Under the pieces are notes generated by a model that saw only the letters and a program-made list of their open reading frames with translations, made no database searches and had not been told where the DNA came from. The position numbers and the translations under genes are program-made. DNA of 64,000 nucleotides from Pleurotus ostreatus/Saccharomyces cerevisiae fusant (Eukaryota; Opisthokonta): the NCBI GenBank assembly GCA_024196135.1, contig JAMQCK010000016.1, positions 124,001 to 188,000 of the forward strand, written 5' to 3'. Each line of letters starts with the position of its first letter. Positions within the stretch are counted from its first letter, which is position 1. Below, piece after piece: positions 35,074 to 47,600 of the stretch.

Positions 35074-36317
35074 ATGCCGCCTGCTGCTCGCATCCCCGCT
35101 TCACCGATCGCTGGACTATCCTTTGCTAGACCGACTTGTACCCCCCATTGTGCACTTGTCCCGGACCCTCATCTTCGCAGCAAGTCTGGCCGATCCGTCG
35201 CTCCCGGTGACATCCATGTTACTCGCACCTCCCTCGTGGCTCCTTTCCACAAAGCCATGGATATTGCATCCCTACAGTCGAAGGAGAACAAAGGCCCTCC
35301 ACACGCATCGACGTCCGACTCGCAATCTACCATCGCATCCTCGATCCGCGCCTCGCAGCGCTCCACGCTCCTGTCGGCGGCCTCCACCTCGAAGGGTGGA
35401 AAAAGAAGGCCCTGTATCGTCATCCAAACGCAGCGTAGCTCCGCTCGGGTGTTTCTCATGGGTACCTTCGGAGGCAGCCGCACACAGGATCTTCCTCAAG
35501 AGCTTCGATGATATCTCGCCGTCATGTCCTCGTGCAACTGCAAGTGGAAGGGCAACTGGCTGGAGAAGTGGAGGAACGGCCACGCGCACAGCATCCCGGA
35601 GTGGTACCAGGAGGATGGCAACATCCAATATATCGTGCCCATAGTGCATGAGATAGGTATGGACGCCGTCGAAGAGCGATGGGCCGATAGGACGCCTTCC
35701 CGCGGCAACAGCGCTGAGGGGTACCATATGGATATGACCAACATGAACCTGTTACTCCGTCATTCTGAGAGGATGGGAGGAGATCTGAAGATGAGATGTG
35801 TCAGCAGGGAGTACAGGAAGCGTCTTCGACGAGCGGCCAGGAAGCCGGTGAGTTCTCTTCGAGCGCCTGTGTTCCACCGAGTACGAACTGACGTCCTTCC
35901 AGGTCGACAGCCAGCAGCCGACGCGCCATCGCTTAACTCGCAGCGTCTCGTCGGTTGCATGTCAGTCCACGCTCAGCACCATTTCGGAGTCGGGAACTCT
36001 CTCTTCGGCAACCGAAACCATCGCGTCGGCAGGCCGAGGGGCAACAGACTCGTCCTCGTGGCGCAGTGGAATGTCGAGTGCCGATATATTGAAGTCTCAC
36101 GAACGCCCGTCCGTATCTGACTCGCGCAATACGGCGAAGGCAGGAAAGTTGGATCTAGAGACGTTGTCGACGCGCTCTGCGCGCTCATTTATCTCACGTC
36201 CTTTATTCTCTTCGGTGAGCTGCTTTTATTTTGCGCGCACAACATATTGTACTGATGCAAAATAATCAGCCTTTGGCGAAGCACTCGCAATCATCTATCG
36301 CTTCGCGGCAGCCTTGA
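35074..36317 (+). pseudogene. Y-family gene, copy Y1, interrupted by an in-frame stop
   Basis: Homologous over its whole length to Y2 and Y3. The N-terminal region has a CTPHCALV segment, APGDIHVTRTSLVAPFHKAM, a Ser-rich stretch, then KRRPCIVIQ and ARVFLMGTFGG. At 35509-35511 a TGA interrupts the reading frame where the other copies have a Glu or similar residue (context QELR, stop, YLAVMS). Homology continues in the same frame (GNWLEKW, IPEWYQEDGNIQYIVPIVHE). No usable GT donor surrounds the stop. Exon 1 otherwise ends at 35847. Exon 2 has the conserved ISESGTLSSATETIAS and SSWRSGMSS, and exon 3 codes PLAKHSQSSIASRQP to TGA at 36317. It is probably a recent pseudogene; a sequencing error is the main alternative. 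Confidence 0.75.
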
Positions 36318-36529
36318 GCCTGAGGGTTCGCGGCCCCTCGATGATGCGAATGCATTGTACGACCGATGGGATTGCGGGCATTCAAAAAGGTCTTCACTTT
36401 CTTCTCAAGCGCAGGCAGGCTTCCTGCAGCCGTTTTTTTGGACATCACTCTGTAGCGTAGGCCCCTTTGTAGCATACTCGACTCGTAAACGACTGCGATA
36501 TATACATTATTGCGCATTAATATTATTTA

Positions 36530-37915
36530 CTATGACCTTTCCCTGAACGCATCGATCTGCTCGACCGCCTCCCTCCTTGCGTGTGCCATGGCCTCAATAC
36601 GCTCAGCCAAGCGGTACAACACCTCCACCTGGATCTCGTCCTTAGCCGCGCGCTCCTCCAGCAGATCGGCGAGCTCGCCGAGTCTCGCGTCGATCTTCGA
36701 ATGTCCCTCGAATATGGGCGAAGGTGACTTGGAGGCGCTACGAGACGCGTGCGTCGAGACAGCGGACGAAGATGTAGGCGAGGCAGGAGCAGCTTCATCT
36801 TCGGAGAGGTCCAGCGAAGTGTCAGCAGAAGACGAGGTGAAGACGTCCGACTGCCAGAGCGATCCCATGCCTCCGCGCCCGTCCTCGAGGTCCTCCTCTT
36901 TCCCTGTGTCACCCTCCTCGTCTACGCCTCGCATCTCGTCGATGACTCGGCGAAAGCGGCGCACCGCGGTCGGCGACAGGAGCGACAAGTGAGGAGCATG
37001 CGGGATGGGCTGGGCCTCGGAAAAGGGACGAAGAGCAGCAGCGGGAGTGGACCCATTCAGGGAGTTGGCAGCGGCCACGTTGATGGTTAGGGGGCGACGA
37101 CGAGGCAGACGAGTAGGAGCTCTGGGAGGTGTAGGCGGAGGAGAGAAGTTCTGCGAGATATTTGGTGCGTTGCAAGGGTTTTCTGGTTCGTTGCTGGCGT
37201 TCGGAGATTCTGGAGAAAGAGGAAGCTGAACAGGCGATGGGAACCGAGCGACAGAGGGGAGCTCTCCAGTGGGCGGCGGAGTGAGAGGCATGACAGTTGT
37301 CGGACAGTGTGACTTGATAGCCGGCTTCGGAAACATCGAGGGCGGGGTTGCGATACGCATATCGTGGAGGACGGCGCGGTCGGCGACAGAGATCGTCGCG
37401 GTCTGGAATCCTTGGATATGCGGCGCCTCGCCGAGGACAGAAATTATCGCCACATCACTTGAGTCTGTCGAGATGCTAGAATTCGGGCTTTCGACGCTGG
37501 TTGACGGAGATTGCAGCAGGAGGCGCAGAGTTGTTGGGCTGACGCGGGGGAAGAACTTCGTGCGCAGAGGCGTCGACAGGTAGGTGGCCTTGACCAGGGA
37601 TCCATAGACTGAGTGCATCGTGTCTGCAGCGAGGTGGTCGTGTCGGAATGCGCGAGCGCCGTCGGGCGATGCCACCTCGACTCGGGCCTCCGTCGCAGCT
37701 TCATTGCCCATAGACCCAATACGGGAGGAGCTTTCATCTCGAGGAAGCTCAAGCTCGCTATGAAGCGCCTGCAGGGCCAAGCCCAACTCTTCCTCCTCCG
37801 CGTCGACCCCGCGTTCGAGATCGCCTATGAGTGTGGATAGCTCCGGATGGACAGAGCGATCGCGGCCTTGAGGATGGGAAAGCTTGCTCATGGCCGTCTC
37901 AGGTGCAGCAAGCAT
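36530..37915 (-). CDS. Orphan disordered protein with C-terminal coiled coil, single exon, 461 aa
   Basis: Uninterrupted frame of 461 residues from the ATG at 37915; Met9 (MSKLSHPQGRD) is an alternative start. No domain recognised. The N-terminal 80 residues are acidic and helical (LSTLIGDLERGVDAEEEELG). The middle is Ser/Pro-rich with PPPTPPRAPTRLPRRRPLTI, resembling SH3-ligand or phosphorylation-rich segments. The C-terminal 70 residues are a predicted amphipathic helix (LGELADLLEERAAKDEIQVE, VLYRLAERIEAMAHARREAV). The composition is non-random and coding-like, and the gene diverges from LUC7, so it is likely real. Role unknown. Confidence 0.7.
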   Translation of the reverse strand: MLAAPETAMSKLSHPQGRDRSVHPELSTLIGDLERGVDAEEEELGLALQALHSELELPRDESSSRIGSMGNEAATEARVEVASPDGARAFRHDHLAADTMHSVYGSLVKATYLSTPLRTKFFPRVSPTTLRLLLQSPSTSVESPNSSISTDSSDVAIISVLGEAPHIQGFQTATISVADRAVLHDMRIATPPSMFPKPAIKSHCPTTVMPLTPPPTGELPSVARFPSPVQLPLSPESPNASNEPENPCNAPNISQNFSPPPTPPRAPTRLPRRRPLTINVAAANSLNGSTPAAALRPFSEAQPIPHAPHLSLLSPTAVRRFRRVIDEMRGVDEEGDTGKEEDLEDGRGGMGSLWQSDVFTSSSADTSLDLSEDEAAPASPTSSSAVSTHASRSASKSPSPIFEGHSKIDARLGELADLLEERAAKDEIQVEVLYRLAERIEAMAHARREAVEQIDAFRERS

Positions 37916-38223
37916 GCAAGCTTAAGTAGCGTTATAGACCCAGCGAAGGCGTAAGATCGACCCGGCGTGAGATGAAGGGAGGAAGCAAGGGCGGTCGTGA
38001 GCAATTGCGGACCTTGGGAGCCAGAACGAGAAGTATGGGTCCGTTGTGGGTCCATCAGGCGCCTTTGCGCCACAATTAGTCAGCAATCGGCGCCGCGGAA
38101 AGCGGGTTCGCGTCTTGCGCTCACGCTCTCAGCAAACGGACGGTGTCGCGTCCCTTTCGATATCGTTGTCTCAGAACTCAAGACCCCACTGTCGCTTATC
38201 TCTCTGCAAGCCCTTTCGACACA
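37916..38223. promoter_or_regulatory. Divergent promoter region, orphan gene/LUC7
   Basis: 308 bp between two divergent starts. No TATA box was seen; a pyrimidine-rich tract near the LUC7 start is consistent with its 5' UTR. Confidence 0.45.
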
Positions 38224-39633
38224 ATGGGACGTCTAGCCGAGATGCAGCGCAAGCTGCTTGAAGTGCGTCCTCCTGCCTCCCGGACGTACCCCATACTGAC
38301 ATGCATACCGTAGCAAATGATGGGCCCTGAGGCTATGGGCACCGCGAACGCGAATCTCACCTGGAAGGATGAGAAAGTGTGTCGCAACTTCCTCTGTGGG
38401 ACCTGCCCTCACACCTTGTTCACGAACACAGTGCGTTTGACTTTCCTATTTTCCTTACCGTCTCCCACACAGAACGCCACACTCCCACCTGACATGCGCA
38501 AGCGCTGCGGTTTCCATCCCCCCTCCTCGTACCGCGAGCTAGAACCTGCCACGCAATCGTATCATGCACAGTCTAACAACGCTCATAACAGAAAATGGAC
38601 CTTGGCGCATGCCCCAAGTCCCACACTGAGCGCCTCAAGACCGAGTTCCTCGAGGCCCGGAACAAGGACCCCTCCGACCCGATATTCCAGCGCTTCCAAA
38701 TGGAGTACGAGTCTAACATCTTTGCGTTCGTGGACGAGTGTGATCGTCGTATTCGGGCGGCCCATCGCCGCCTGGAGAAGACGCCCGAGGAGAATGCAAA
38801 GACTACCAATTTGGTACGTGGGGACTATCCTATACGCGCAGTCGCTTCTACCGCAGTTCGCTATAATTGAGAGCGCGCTACTGTGCCTGCCTGCCGACCG
38901 AAGTTGGCTTCCCTCTCACGCCGCTTACTGACGTCTGCCCTTAGATGCGCGAGATTGCCGAAATCGAGCTTGCTATCCAGGGTGGCACAGAGAAGATCGA
39001 GTCGCTTGGAGAGCAGGGCAAGGTCGACGAGTCGATGCAGGAGATGGCAGCCGTTGAGGCTTTGAAGAACGAGAAGTCGGAGAAGGAGGTGCGTACACAA
39101 AGGCCATCTCGAATGCATGCGACCCTGACACTGCTCCCAGCGCGAATTGCAGCAGCTGACGGACACGTCTGGCGCCTCAGGCCACCAGAAGCTCCGTGTG
39201 TGTGACGTGTGCGGCGCGTACCTTTCCGTGCTCGACTCCGATCGTCGCCTGGCAGACCATTTCGGCGGCAAGGCGCGTCTTGCTTCGAACTTCCTAGGTG
39301 ACCGCTGACCGCTGACCTCTGATGTTCTTTCCAGATGCACCTGGGTTATCACGAGCTTCGCAAGATGCTGCAAACGTTCAAGGAGGAACGCGAGAAGCGC
39401 AAGGTCAGCGCACCGCCAGCAGCAACGCCCGGGGGCGGGCCTCCGCGAGGAGGCGACCGGGACTACCGCCGGGACGAGTATCGTGACCGGGATCGCGGCT
39501 ACGACCGTCATTCATCTCGGTATGACAGGTAAGACGGAGGACCCTATTCAGTAGGCATTATTACTGATCAGCCTACTACAGTGATAGGCGACGCGACCGC
39601 GAGCGGTCCAGGAGTCCGCGGAGGCGGTACTAA
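38224..39633 (+). CDS. LUC7: LUC7-like U1 snRNP splicing factor
   Basis: Subunit of the U1 snRNP that stabilises 5' splice-site recognition. The start gives MGRLAEMQRKLLEQMMGPEA after the first intron. The first zinc finger is VCRNFLCGTCPHTLF spliced to MDLGACPKSHTERL (CCCH type). A coiled region follows (IAEIELAIQGGTEKIESLGE, QGKVDESMQEMAAVEALKNE). The second finger is KLRVCDVCGAYLS, LADHFGGK, MHLGYHELR (C2H2). The C-terminus is Arg/Asp/Ser-rich (RDYRRDEYRDRDRGYDR, then RERSRSPRRRY), an RS-like tail. Stop TAA at 39631-39633. About seven introns. Confidence 0.94.
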
Positions 39634-40786
39634 GATATGCAGCAGAAGGCAGCTGTACATATGGTTTCTCTGTGCCTTGTAGCTATAATATTCGGTGAGC
39701 CGCCCTGCTTCACCGCGAGCCCCTTTCATGATTACTCAATGTTGCGGGCAGTCGTAGTGTATAATGTTCAATCGTCCCGCGTCAGCAGACGGAGGCTGGG
39801 CAGGGTTTACCTGAACCTAAGCGTAAGGAGTGATAGGGTTCTGAGCGAAGGTGCTCCGCCGTGCTCTAAAAGGACTTGTAAGCCGGAGACTGGGCGGAGG
39901 ACCGTCCTAATCGGGGATGATGGTCGCTGGGAAGCATCGATCGGACCGGTTACGGTGGAGGCCGCCTGCGGGCTTCATGTGTGCTGCGCTTCACGCGCGT
40001 GGCCGAGACGGAGGAGATGCGCTGGGTTTGAATCGCGTTGGGAGTGAGGCGGTAACGTTGCGTTCTGCGTTTGAATGAAAATGGAAGGCGAGATGGCTTT
40101 GTACGGTAGAGCGCGCGGGCATTGTGTTATATCTTAGCGAAATGAGAGCATAGCTCTAGTGTTCTCTCTTTCCGCGAAGGACCGCGGGGGACGACAATGG
40201 GCAGGTTGAGTGGCCGCGGGCCGGGGGACGGGCGCAAAAGCGATATTTGCATTACCATAAGCGGGTGTGACAGGTGTGACATCGGGCGTGGGATAGATGC
40301 TGCAAGCTTGGATTTGTACTTTTCCAGTGCTCGAAGCTCCGCTGGACAGAACAAAACCGGAACAGCAATTGCCCTCGTCCTCATCGCGCACGACGACGAC
40401 GACGACGGACGCCGCGCCGTCCTCACGCCCCTTTCCAGCTTCTGAGCCTTGATCGCGCGCTCTCGTTTCAGCCCCGCTTCCTTCCTTTGCGCTTACCCAT
40501 CGCTACTTAAGAGAGACCCGCGGGACGACCTTTGCACTCCATCCGGACGCTTTCTCTCGTCCAGCAGCTGTCATTCAGTCCACGGTACGCCCCGCGCAGC
40601 CCTGCCCTGCCTCGACTGATCCCGTATCTGCGCGCAGACTTGTGCTCGATTGCAGAACGTCACCGGCCGGCGTAACTCAGACATTCGCTCCGACATCGCG
40701 ACAGCGCGCCTGTCTACTGTGGCTTCACACAACTGGCATCCTATCGCGCAGCGAAGCGATCCCGCGCTCGCCTGGTCCCCTGTGCA
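39634..40786. other. 1.15 kb spacer upstream of the large unknown gene
   Basis: No gene recognised. It contains a short (GAC)n tract near 40390-40405 and a possible 5' UTR intron (donor GTACGCC near 40583, acceptor CGCGCAG near 40637) leading into the next gene. Short frames on both strands carry no family signature. Confidence 0.4.
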
Positions 40787-43700
40787 ATGTCAGCGTACCC
40801 TCCGGACTCCAAGAGTTCCGTGGTCGACGATCCCCTCTCCTTCCAGCACAACCAGCTCACTCACGACTTCTCTCTCGACTTTATGAACGCCCACGCGTCT
40901 GCACCTCCCGCCATGCAGGCCGTATCCGCACCCACCACCCTAAACCCCTTCGACATGGCGCCTCAGTATCCGCCGAATCCGGAGACCGCCCCATCGTCGT
41001 TGCCCGGCAGCCACGGTCATACTCCCCCCTCATTTTCTCCCCCGATGGATGGGAGTTCGAGCAACGCGGCGATGATGGCAGGCTTTAGCAACGGAGCTTT
41101 CGGCATGCAAAGCGCATTCGATCCGGTGCTGAACGCTATGAACGGCGGTCCCGGCTCTACGCATTCGTCCCCTCCGGTATCAGCACCACCGATGGGTGCG
41201 TCAGACGGACTCGGCGCCCAGATGGCCTACGGCACTCCGAACACGACCTCTCTCGGCATGGAGCCTCCCCTCACCCATGCAGACCCCCTTCCCCTTCAGT
41301 CCACACCCACCATCCCTGCCCATCCGAATTTCATGGGCGTGCCGCACGCGCCCGAAACGTTGCACTCCGCGTTCCCTCCCGACTCCGCGAGCGTGATGTC
41401 CATCAAGAGGGAAGAGGCCGCCTCTGCGCATCTCGCGGCTGCGATGGCGAGCATGGCGCCCGTTTCGCAGCTTGAGAGCGTCAGGAGTAGTCCTCAGAAC
41501 AGCGACACATCCTCTGGCGCGACTGATCGGGCAGCGGTCCTTTCTGGCTTGAGCACGTAAGTTCCCACGGTGCTGCGCGGCTTCGTATCTTACTGACTTC
41601 ATTTCGTAGGCTCATCGATCAGGCAGCCTCTGCGAGAGACGCGGTTGCGCGCTGTGACCATGTGGACGACGAGGTCAAGACGCGGGTGGATGTTCTGGCT
41701 GGCCTCGTCTCGCGAGTGCAGGAATCGATGACGGGTCTGTCTCTTCGGGACTCGCCTCCCGCACAACATATAGGCCCGGAGAGTAGCCCTCCGCTTATGC
41801 AGGGCAATGGGATGTCATTAGCGCAGGCTGAGATGGCTAGCGCTATGCACCAAGCGGTCAACGGCGTCGCGGGCTCGCGGAAACGCCCAGCGCTCTCGAA
41901 CTTGGAGGAGGAACCTCATCTGAAGCAACTCAAGCATGAGCAGCACGATGACGTACCGATGTCGTTCGTGTCCTCTCAGTCGCTCGACAAATCCTCGATA
42001 TTCCCCAACCCCATCCCCGTACAGCCCCTCCCTGTCCAGACGAACAGCCTACCGCTACAGTCGCCTCCAGTGTCTTCCTCCTCGGGCGGTTCGTACTTCG
42101 AACCCCAGTACGCGTCCCACCCTTCGAGCACTGGTGTGCCGGACCTACCTACCCTTCCTCCACCCCCGCATACGCAACCCATGCCCTACCACGACCCGTC
42201 CTTCAACAACAAAATGCCTGCCTTCAATCGCACGACGTCTGACATGTCACACACGATGACGACTCGGCATCAGCATTCCTTGTCTGCAGGTTCTCGGTCA
42301 ACCCTACCTGGTTTGTCCCTTTCAGGACCACCGACACTCTCGATGGAATCGGCTCATATGCAACATCTAGGGCACTTCCCTCCTGCTATGGCTATGGCAG
42401 ACCATCCGCCGCTATCGCAACAGCCGTTGATGACCCGCATGCACCGTTCCGGCTCCCTTGGTAGCGCTTACCCTCCATCTAGCTATGGTGGCAACTTCGA
42501 CTTCCGGCCGCACGACAATGTGATGTCGACGCTGCACTCATCAGCGATGGTGAAGCCGCCGCCGCTCATCCCCGAGCAGCACGCCGCGTTCATGTCAGCG
42601 CAGACGACCATGTCGCACTGGGTAGATACGCGTGGGCAACCGAACTTCGGTGGTGTAACATTGCCTGGCGGCACGGTGGATGAGGAGGATGAGGACGACG
42701 ATGATGGGGAGGACAATGAGCGCCCTAGGACGTCTGCTTCCACGGTACGTAGATCTTCAAATGGGGGATCGACCATCATTGATGGGATTGTTCTTTCCTA
42801 TACTAGACGGCGCTCGACGGCGCGTATCTCTCTGCCTCTGGGTCTGATGTTCCACAAGAGTATCGGGCGGACGTCGATCGAATCTTCTTTGAGTTCTTGA
42901 ACAAGATCTGCTCCAACTGTGCGTTGTCGCCACGCGTGCATATACATAGACTGATCGTGTATTATAGTGCAAGCCACGGATGCAAAGGGGGAGTCCATTC
43001 ACCAGACATTGATGGCGAAGAAGATGGCGCGGTTAGACGAGTCCCCTGACTTCCGTCCATTCAAGTTCCGCATACAAGCCTTCACGAATGCCTTTTTGGA
43101 GGAGGTAAGCGCCGTTTTCCGTGGCATCTGCATGTTGGAGCTCATGCGGTTCTAGCTCGCACGGCAGGGGTTCCCCGAGGAGAAGATTCCCATGAAGAAG
43201 GTCCGTGTGCATGCTCTCGCACCCTTTACTGTGCTCATTGTGCGCGCCAGGTCCGGAATTACCTCTGGCGGCAGCAGTACATTCTCCGCTTCAACGAGGA
43301 CGGTAAGAAGGCGAAGTCCAAGGGCAACCACATCTGGAACGTCGAGGCGAAGAAGTCGGGCGATGGCAAGTGGGAGTTCCGGCCGTTCCACCGCAAGATT
43401 GCAGGTTCGCCACCAGGTGTCGCCTACATCGGGCTGCATTGGGAATGGACGCCACGGATATGGGATCCGCAGGCGTCCTGGCAGAATATCCCTGTCCACT
43501 ATAGCTCGCCATCCCTACCCTCCTGGCTATCATGGAAAAATGACATTCTGTCCGGGACCCCGCCACAGGGCGCAGAGAGCTGTGATATCACGACGTATGC
43601 GAAGGTCAATATCTTTTCTGTCTCCCGAAGTACTCGCCCTAATTGAACCCATCAGTTTGTGCTCGATGGACAAGAGGGTATTCTTTCCCATACCTTCCAC

Positions 43701-44458
43701 CTCAACATCGCGCCGGCCGTGCCGACTGTGTCCCCTGCATTCACTTCGCCGGCGCGCCCTGTTGCCGAGTTCTCACGCCGCACACAAAGCGACAGCATAC
43801 TGCCCACCTCACAGAGGTACGCGAGCTGTGTCACGGAGCTCCACCTCCTCTGATCGCTCGGTCACAGGGTTTCTCTGCCCTTCTCGGTCGCTGCGGCAGA
43901 CGAGTTGTCCGTGGTCAAGCAGGTACTCGTTGAGGCGACGAAGAGCGTCGCGGAGAAGAAGGAGGCCTTGCAGGCAGTGACCTCCGTCATGCACCTCTCG
44001 CCGTCCGACCCCAAGCAGAGCGAGATCAACTCGTTGTCGGACCAGAAGCGCGTGCTCGAGGCGCTCACGACCATGACGGACCGTCAGCTGTGCGGTGAAG
44101 GCAGCGACCTCGCCGCGAAGGCGAAGGACCTCGTCGTGCAGGGTGCGCACGTCGTGCTGGTCGAGGAGAGCATGGCTACCGGGCTGTCGCCGCCGCCGGA
44201 CACGCCTCTCGTGCACAGCGTGACTGTCGCGAAGATGGCCAACGTGACGGAGGGCGCCATCGCTGAGTCGGTCAACCGCGGCGTGGGCACCAGCACTTCC
44301 CTCATGGATATCGTGCGGCAGGCCATCGGTTTTGCACGCATGCTAGGAGGCCGCGCGGGCCGTCAAATCATGCCAGGTGCATATCGTTTTATCCCTTCTC
44401 TCTCCGGCCAAGGTATCCCAGCACCGAACTGACTCTTGCCATGACCTAGAACGATGAC
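40787..44458 (+). CDS. Large conserved unknown protein, probably nuclear, multi-exon
   Basis: Family not recognised. The start ATG at 40787 gives MSAYPPDSKSSVVDDPLSFQ, and the first 400 residues are Pro/Ser/Met-rich and probably disordered. Exon 2 opens with a coiled helix (LIDQAASARDAVARCDHVDD) and contains a basic patch (SRKRPALSN). After an acidic run (EEDEDDDDGEDNE) comes a compact, well-structured region: QEYRADVDRIFFEFLNKIC, FKFRIQAFTNAFLEE, RNYLWRQQYILRFNEDGKKA, NHIWNVEAKKSGDGKWEFRP, AYIGLHWEWTPRIWDP. The C-terminal part is helical (VVKQVLVEATKSVAEKKEAL). A final intron would give MPER and TGA at 44456-44458; read-through would stop at 44432. The layout resembles a transcription regulator with a disordered activation region and one globular domain, but that is inference. 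Confidence 0.78.
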
Positions 44459-44688
44459 TAGACTGTGCCGGACTGGATCCGCTGCTGCTATGCTCCCATT
44501 AACTCTATCTACGGGGTGCGGTGTGTACTTCTTGCTTTCTCTGGGTTTATGTTGCTACCACGGGACTTTGGCGACCTTACATATATGCAATGTACAGTGC
44601 CATCCACTTAAATAGACTGCCGTCGCGCTGCTGTGTGCTACTTCGCTGTTGTTCTAGTACTTCAAGCAGTTGTATGTATAGTGTGGCA

Positions 44689-47600
44689 TCACAGGAGGGC
44701 GCCGTCGCAGGTCTCGCAGACCTCGGCTTCACGCGCATTGAAAAACGTACAGTGTGGACAGGACTTCATATCTGGTGGTGGGGTAGGAAGTTCGGATGAG
44801 GGTATCACAGATGCACCTAGTAAAGTCCCTCCAAAGCCCCGCTCCTCTGAGCGTTGGCGCTTCGCAGCACGTTCACCATCCTCCGTGTCCGAGAACGAAT
44901 CTTTCTCCTGCTCCTCTCGCAAGTCGATTGTATCGTTGGCAAAGATACCCAACGATTCCATAGTCGCCTTGTTGTCGTCGAGCTCCCTGCCCTGGTAGAA
45001 GAGTCGCTGGCAGATCGTGGGTATAGACAGATCCGATTGGATCTGTACTCGTTCAGATGATTCTACATATGTGCCATGATTTAGCTCACCATGATCTTCA
45101 GCGCCATGATGGAGGTTTGCTTGGTAACAGACATCTTCCGCCGCTCGCCCTGCTCCTTCACGGAGCGCAAGCGCTTCGACTGGCGAGAACCGTACGTCTT
45201 CTTTGTCGTCGTCGGCTTCGCCTTGTCCGAACCGCCAACCCGGATAGTAATATCCGTCGACTCCCAGTCGGATTTCCTGGGCGCGTGGTGAGCCGGGCAT
45301 CCCATACCAGTCCGCAGATCTGATTACCGTCTTTGCCGACAGTCTACGCAGACTGAGATCTCGTGCCGATATCTCTTCTCCTTTGACTCTTTCTCCAGAG
45401 CTATCAAAGGGCCACAAGGATATCTGTAACTGATCGTGAGCAAATCACATCCATCTAAGTTTTATTGGAGAAACCTACAAGGTTTGCAGCACCTCCCAAT
45501 CGCTCCGCTTGATCACCGCCAACTTCGAGTCCATGTCGGCGGGGACGTTCGGGTCGAAGGCGAGTTGATCATGCTCGCAGAAGAACGACGAGTTGTCGAT
45601 ACCTGGTGGTCGCGGATATTCCGTCGGACGACTGAGCCACATCTTCCAGGCGCGAACAAACTGCGAGGGAACAATCGCGAGAGGCGTATCTTCCAGCAGA
45701 GCAGTGTCGCCGTTCAAGGCGTGATCAAGCATGTGCTTAAGGCGAGCCTTGTTTTGGGCAATCAGTTGGCGATACTAGAGCGGCGTAGTAGATGCACGCA
45801 CCTTCTCGTCCTCCGCCTTCTTCCGTGCCTCTAGCCGCCCTTCCTTGGAAGAGTGTATGGCAACGGCGCAGATCGCGCAGGGCTCCTCCGATGCAGATAG
45901 AAGCTGCAGCCCCGGAAACAAGGCATGCAGTAGGTTGCCTGCCTAAGGCTTGTCAGCGTCTGCGTAAGACGTACAGAAAAACGATTATACCTCCAGCGAT
46001 ATTCGCCTACGATTGGCGATGTTGTTGATTAAGCGACCATGCTCACAAAGAACATGTCCCTTGAAGTCGTCCGAGTCAGGCGCAGGGTCGCCAGCGTCAG
46101 GTCTGTGCATCTTCGGCTTCGATAGTCGCCAATCTGCGAGCTCAGCCGTCAACCTCCCAAACCCAGGACAGAGCATATGTGCAACGCACCCTTCACCCAC
46201 GGTTTTGAAATCCAGTATCCCGGCTGGCCCTCCGGTACCTCAGCGATATCGTCGAACTGACTGACCAGGCGAGGATGCTCCACTTGGTACAGGCGGTCTG
46301 GTCTGCCAGATCAGTCTGCATTCCTCGACCATGATCGCCGAGCTCCTCACCTTTGAAGATCACCTCAACGCACTCTCGACAAACATCCTGCGGAATAACG
46401 AGCGGCTCGAAGACGCATTTCGTCTCAGCAGCGATCAGGTCATATGCGTCTTTCCGTATACGCTTCATGGCCGTCGAGTTCGATGGGTGCAGCTTGCCGT
46501 GCGCGCAGAGGAGGTCGTCCGCGATGGATACGCGGATTATGTCGTCGGGCCCCCCGTCATCGGAGGACTCGTCTACCGCCTTCTGTTTGCCCTTGTCCAA
46601 CGGCTTCGACTCGCCATTGGCTGGCGGTTTAGCGTCCACGTCCATCGCATCTGAGTTGGCCGCGCTGTCGTCCCTATTATCGGTGTTCATGCCATTTAGG
46701 TCGACTTTCGTGCCGTTCGTGTCGACGGTCGTGTCGCTCGTGTCAACAGTCCCGCCATTCGCCTTGGCAGTCGTACTGTTCGTCTCGCCGTTCGCGCCGT
46801 TGGCTTTCTCGCCCACAGAGTCTGCTCTTTGGGCCGCTCGATTCTCCTCCTTCATCGCCCTCACCATCGGCTTCAACCTTCGTACCTCGGCCGTCGCGCT
46901 ATACGTCGACAGCCAGTCGGAAAGCGCAGACGTGCTGACTACGATGGACGGCTAGAAGGATTCTGGTGAGCATCGCGATATGATAGAATTCAATGAAGAT
47001 ATAATATGTCAGTTTCAACAAGAGGATACATACCTCATCTTGCCTGCTAACGCTCCAGCTCTGATAGATGTCCATGACCTTGCGCCGCAGCTCGCGGAAA
47101 GCCGTCTTGACCTCGGACTCCCTGAAGGTGACTCGTCAGTAGAGTTCATGAGCGCAGTGCCATATGACCGGCGAATAGGTAGAGCGCGTCAGCAGGACCG
47201 TCATGAACCCTGGGAGACGCATATAGACGAACAGATATAGCATAAGTGAATGAATGAACAGAAAGAGATATGACCAGGATGACATGAATGAACAGACAGA
47301 CATGCCGACTCACTTCGCCAGATACCTCTCGCACTCCTCGCTGTGCTTCGCGTTCAGGGCCACCACAGCTTCCATGGCGCGTGCCGGCGGGGTGAGTGCG
47401 GTGGAGAAAACGGTAGCAGCCGTGCTGCCGTTCATAGACGAGTTGTCGCCGCTCGTGTGCGCGTTGTGGCCGTTCGCAGTAGTCGGCTTCGGACCGACCC
47501 CGGCAGACGCACTCGCGCCGTTCGCATTAGAGTTCGAGATGTCGCCCTTCGTTCCGTTCACCTGAGCACCATTAGCGGCAGCCACCGTCTGCCTGTTCAG

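Noticed and set aside
43192..43980. 262-residue plus-strand frame
   Set aside because: Arg/Ser-rich shadow in another frame of the spliced exons of the large unknown gene.
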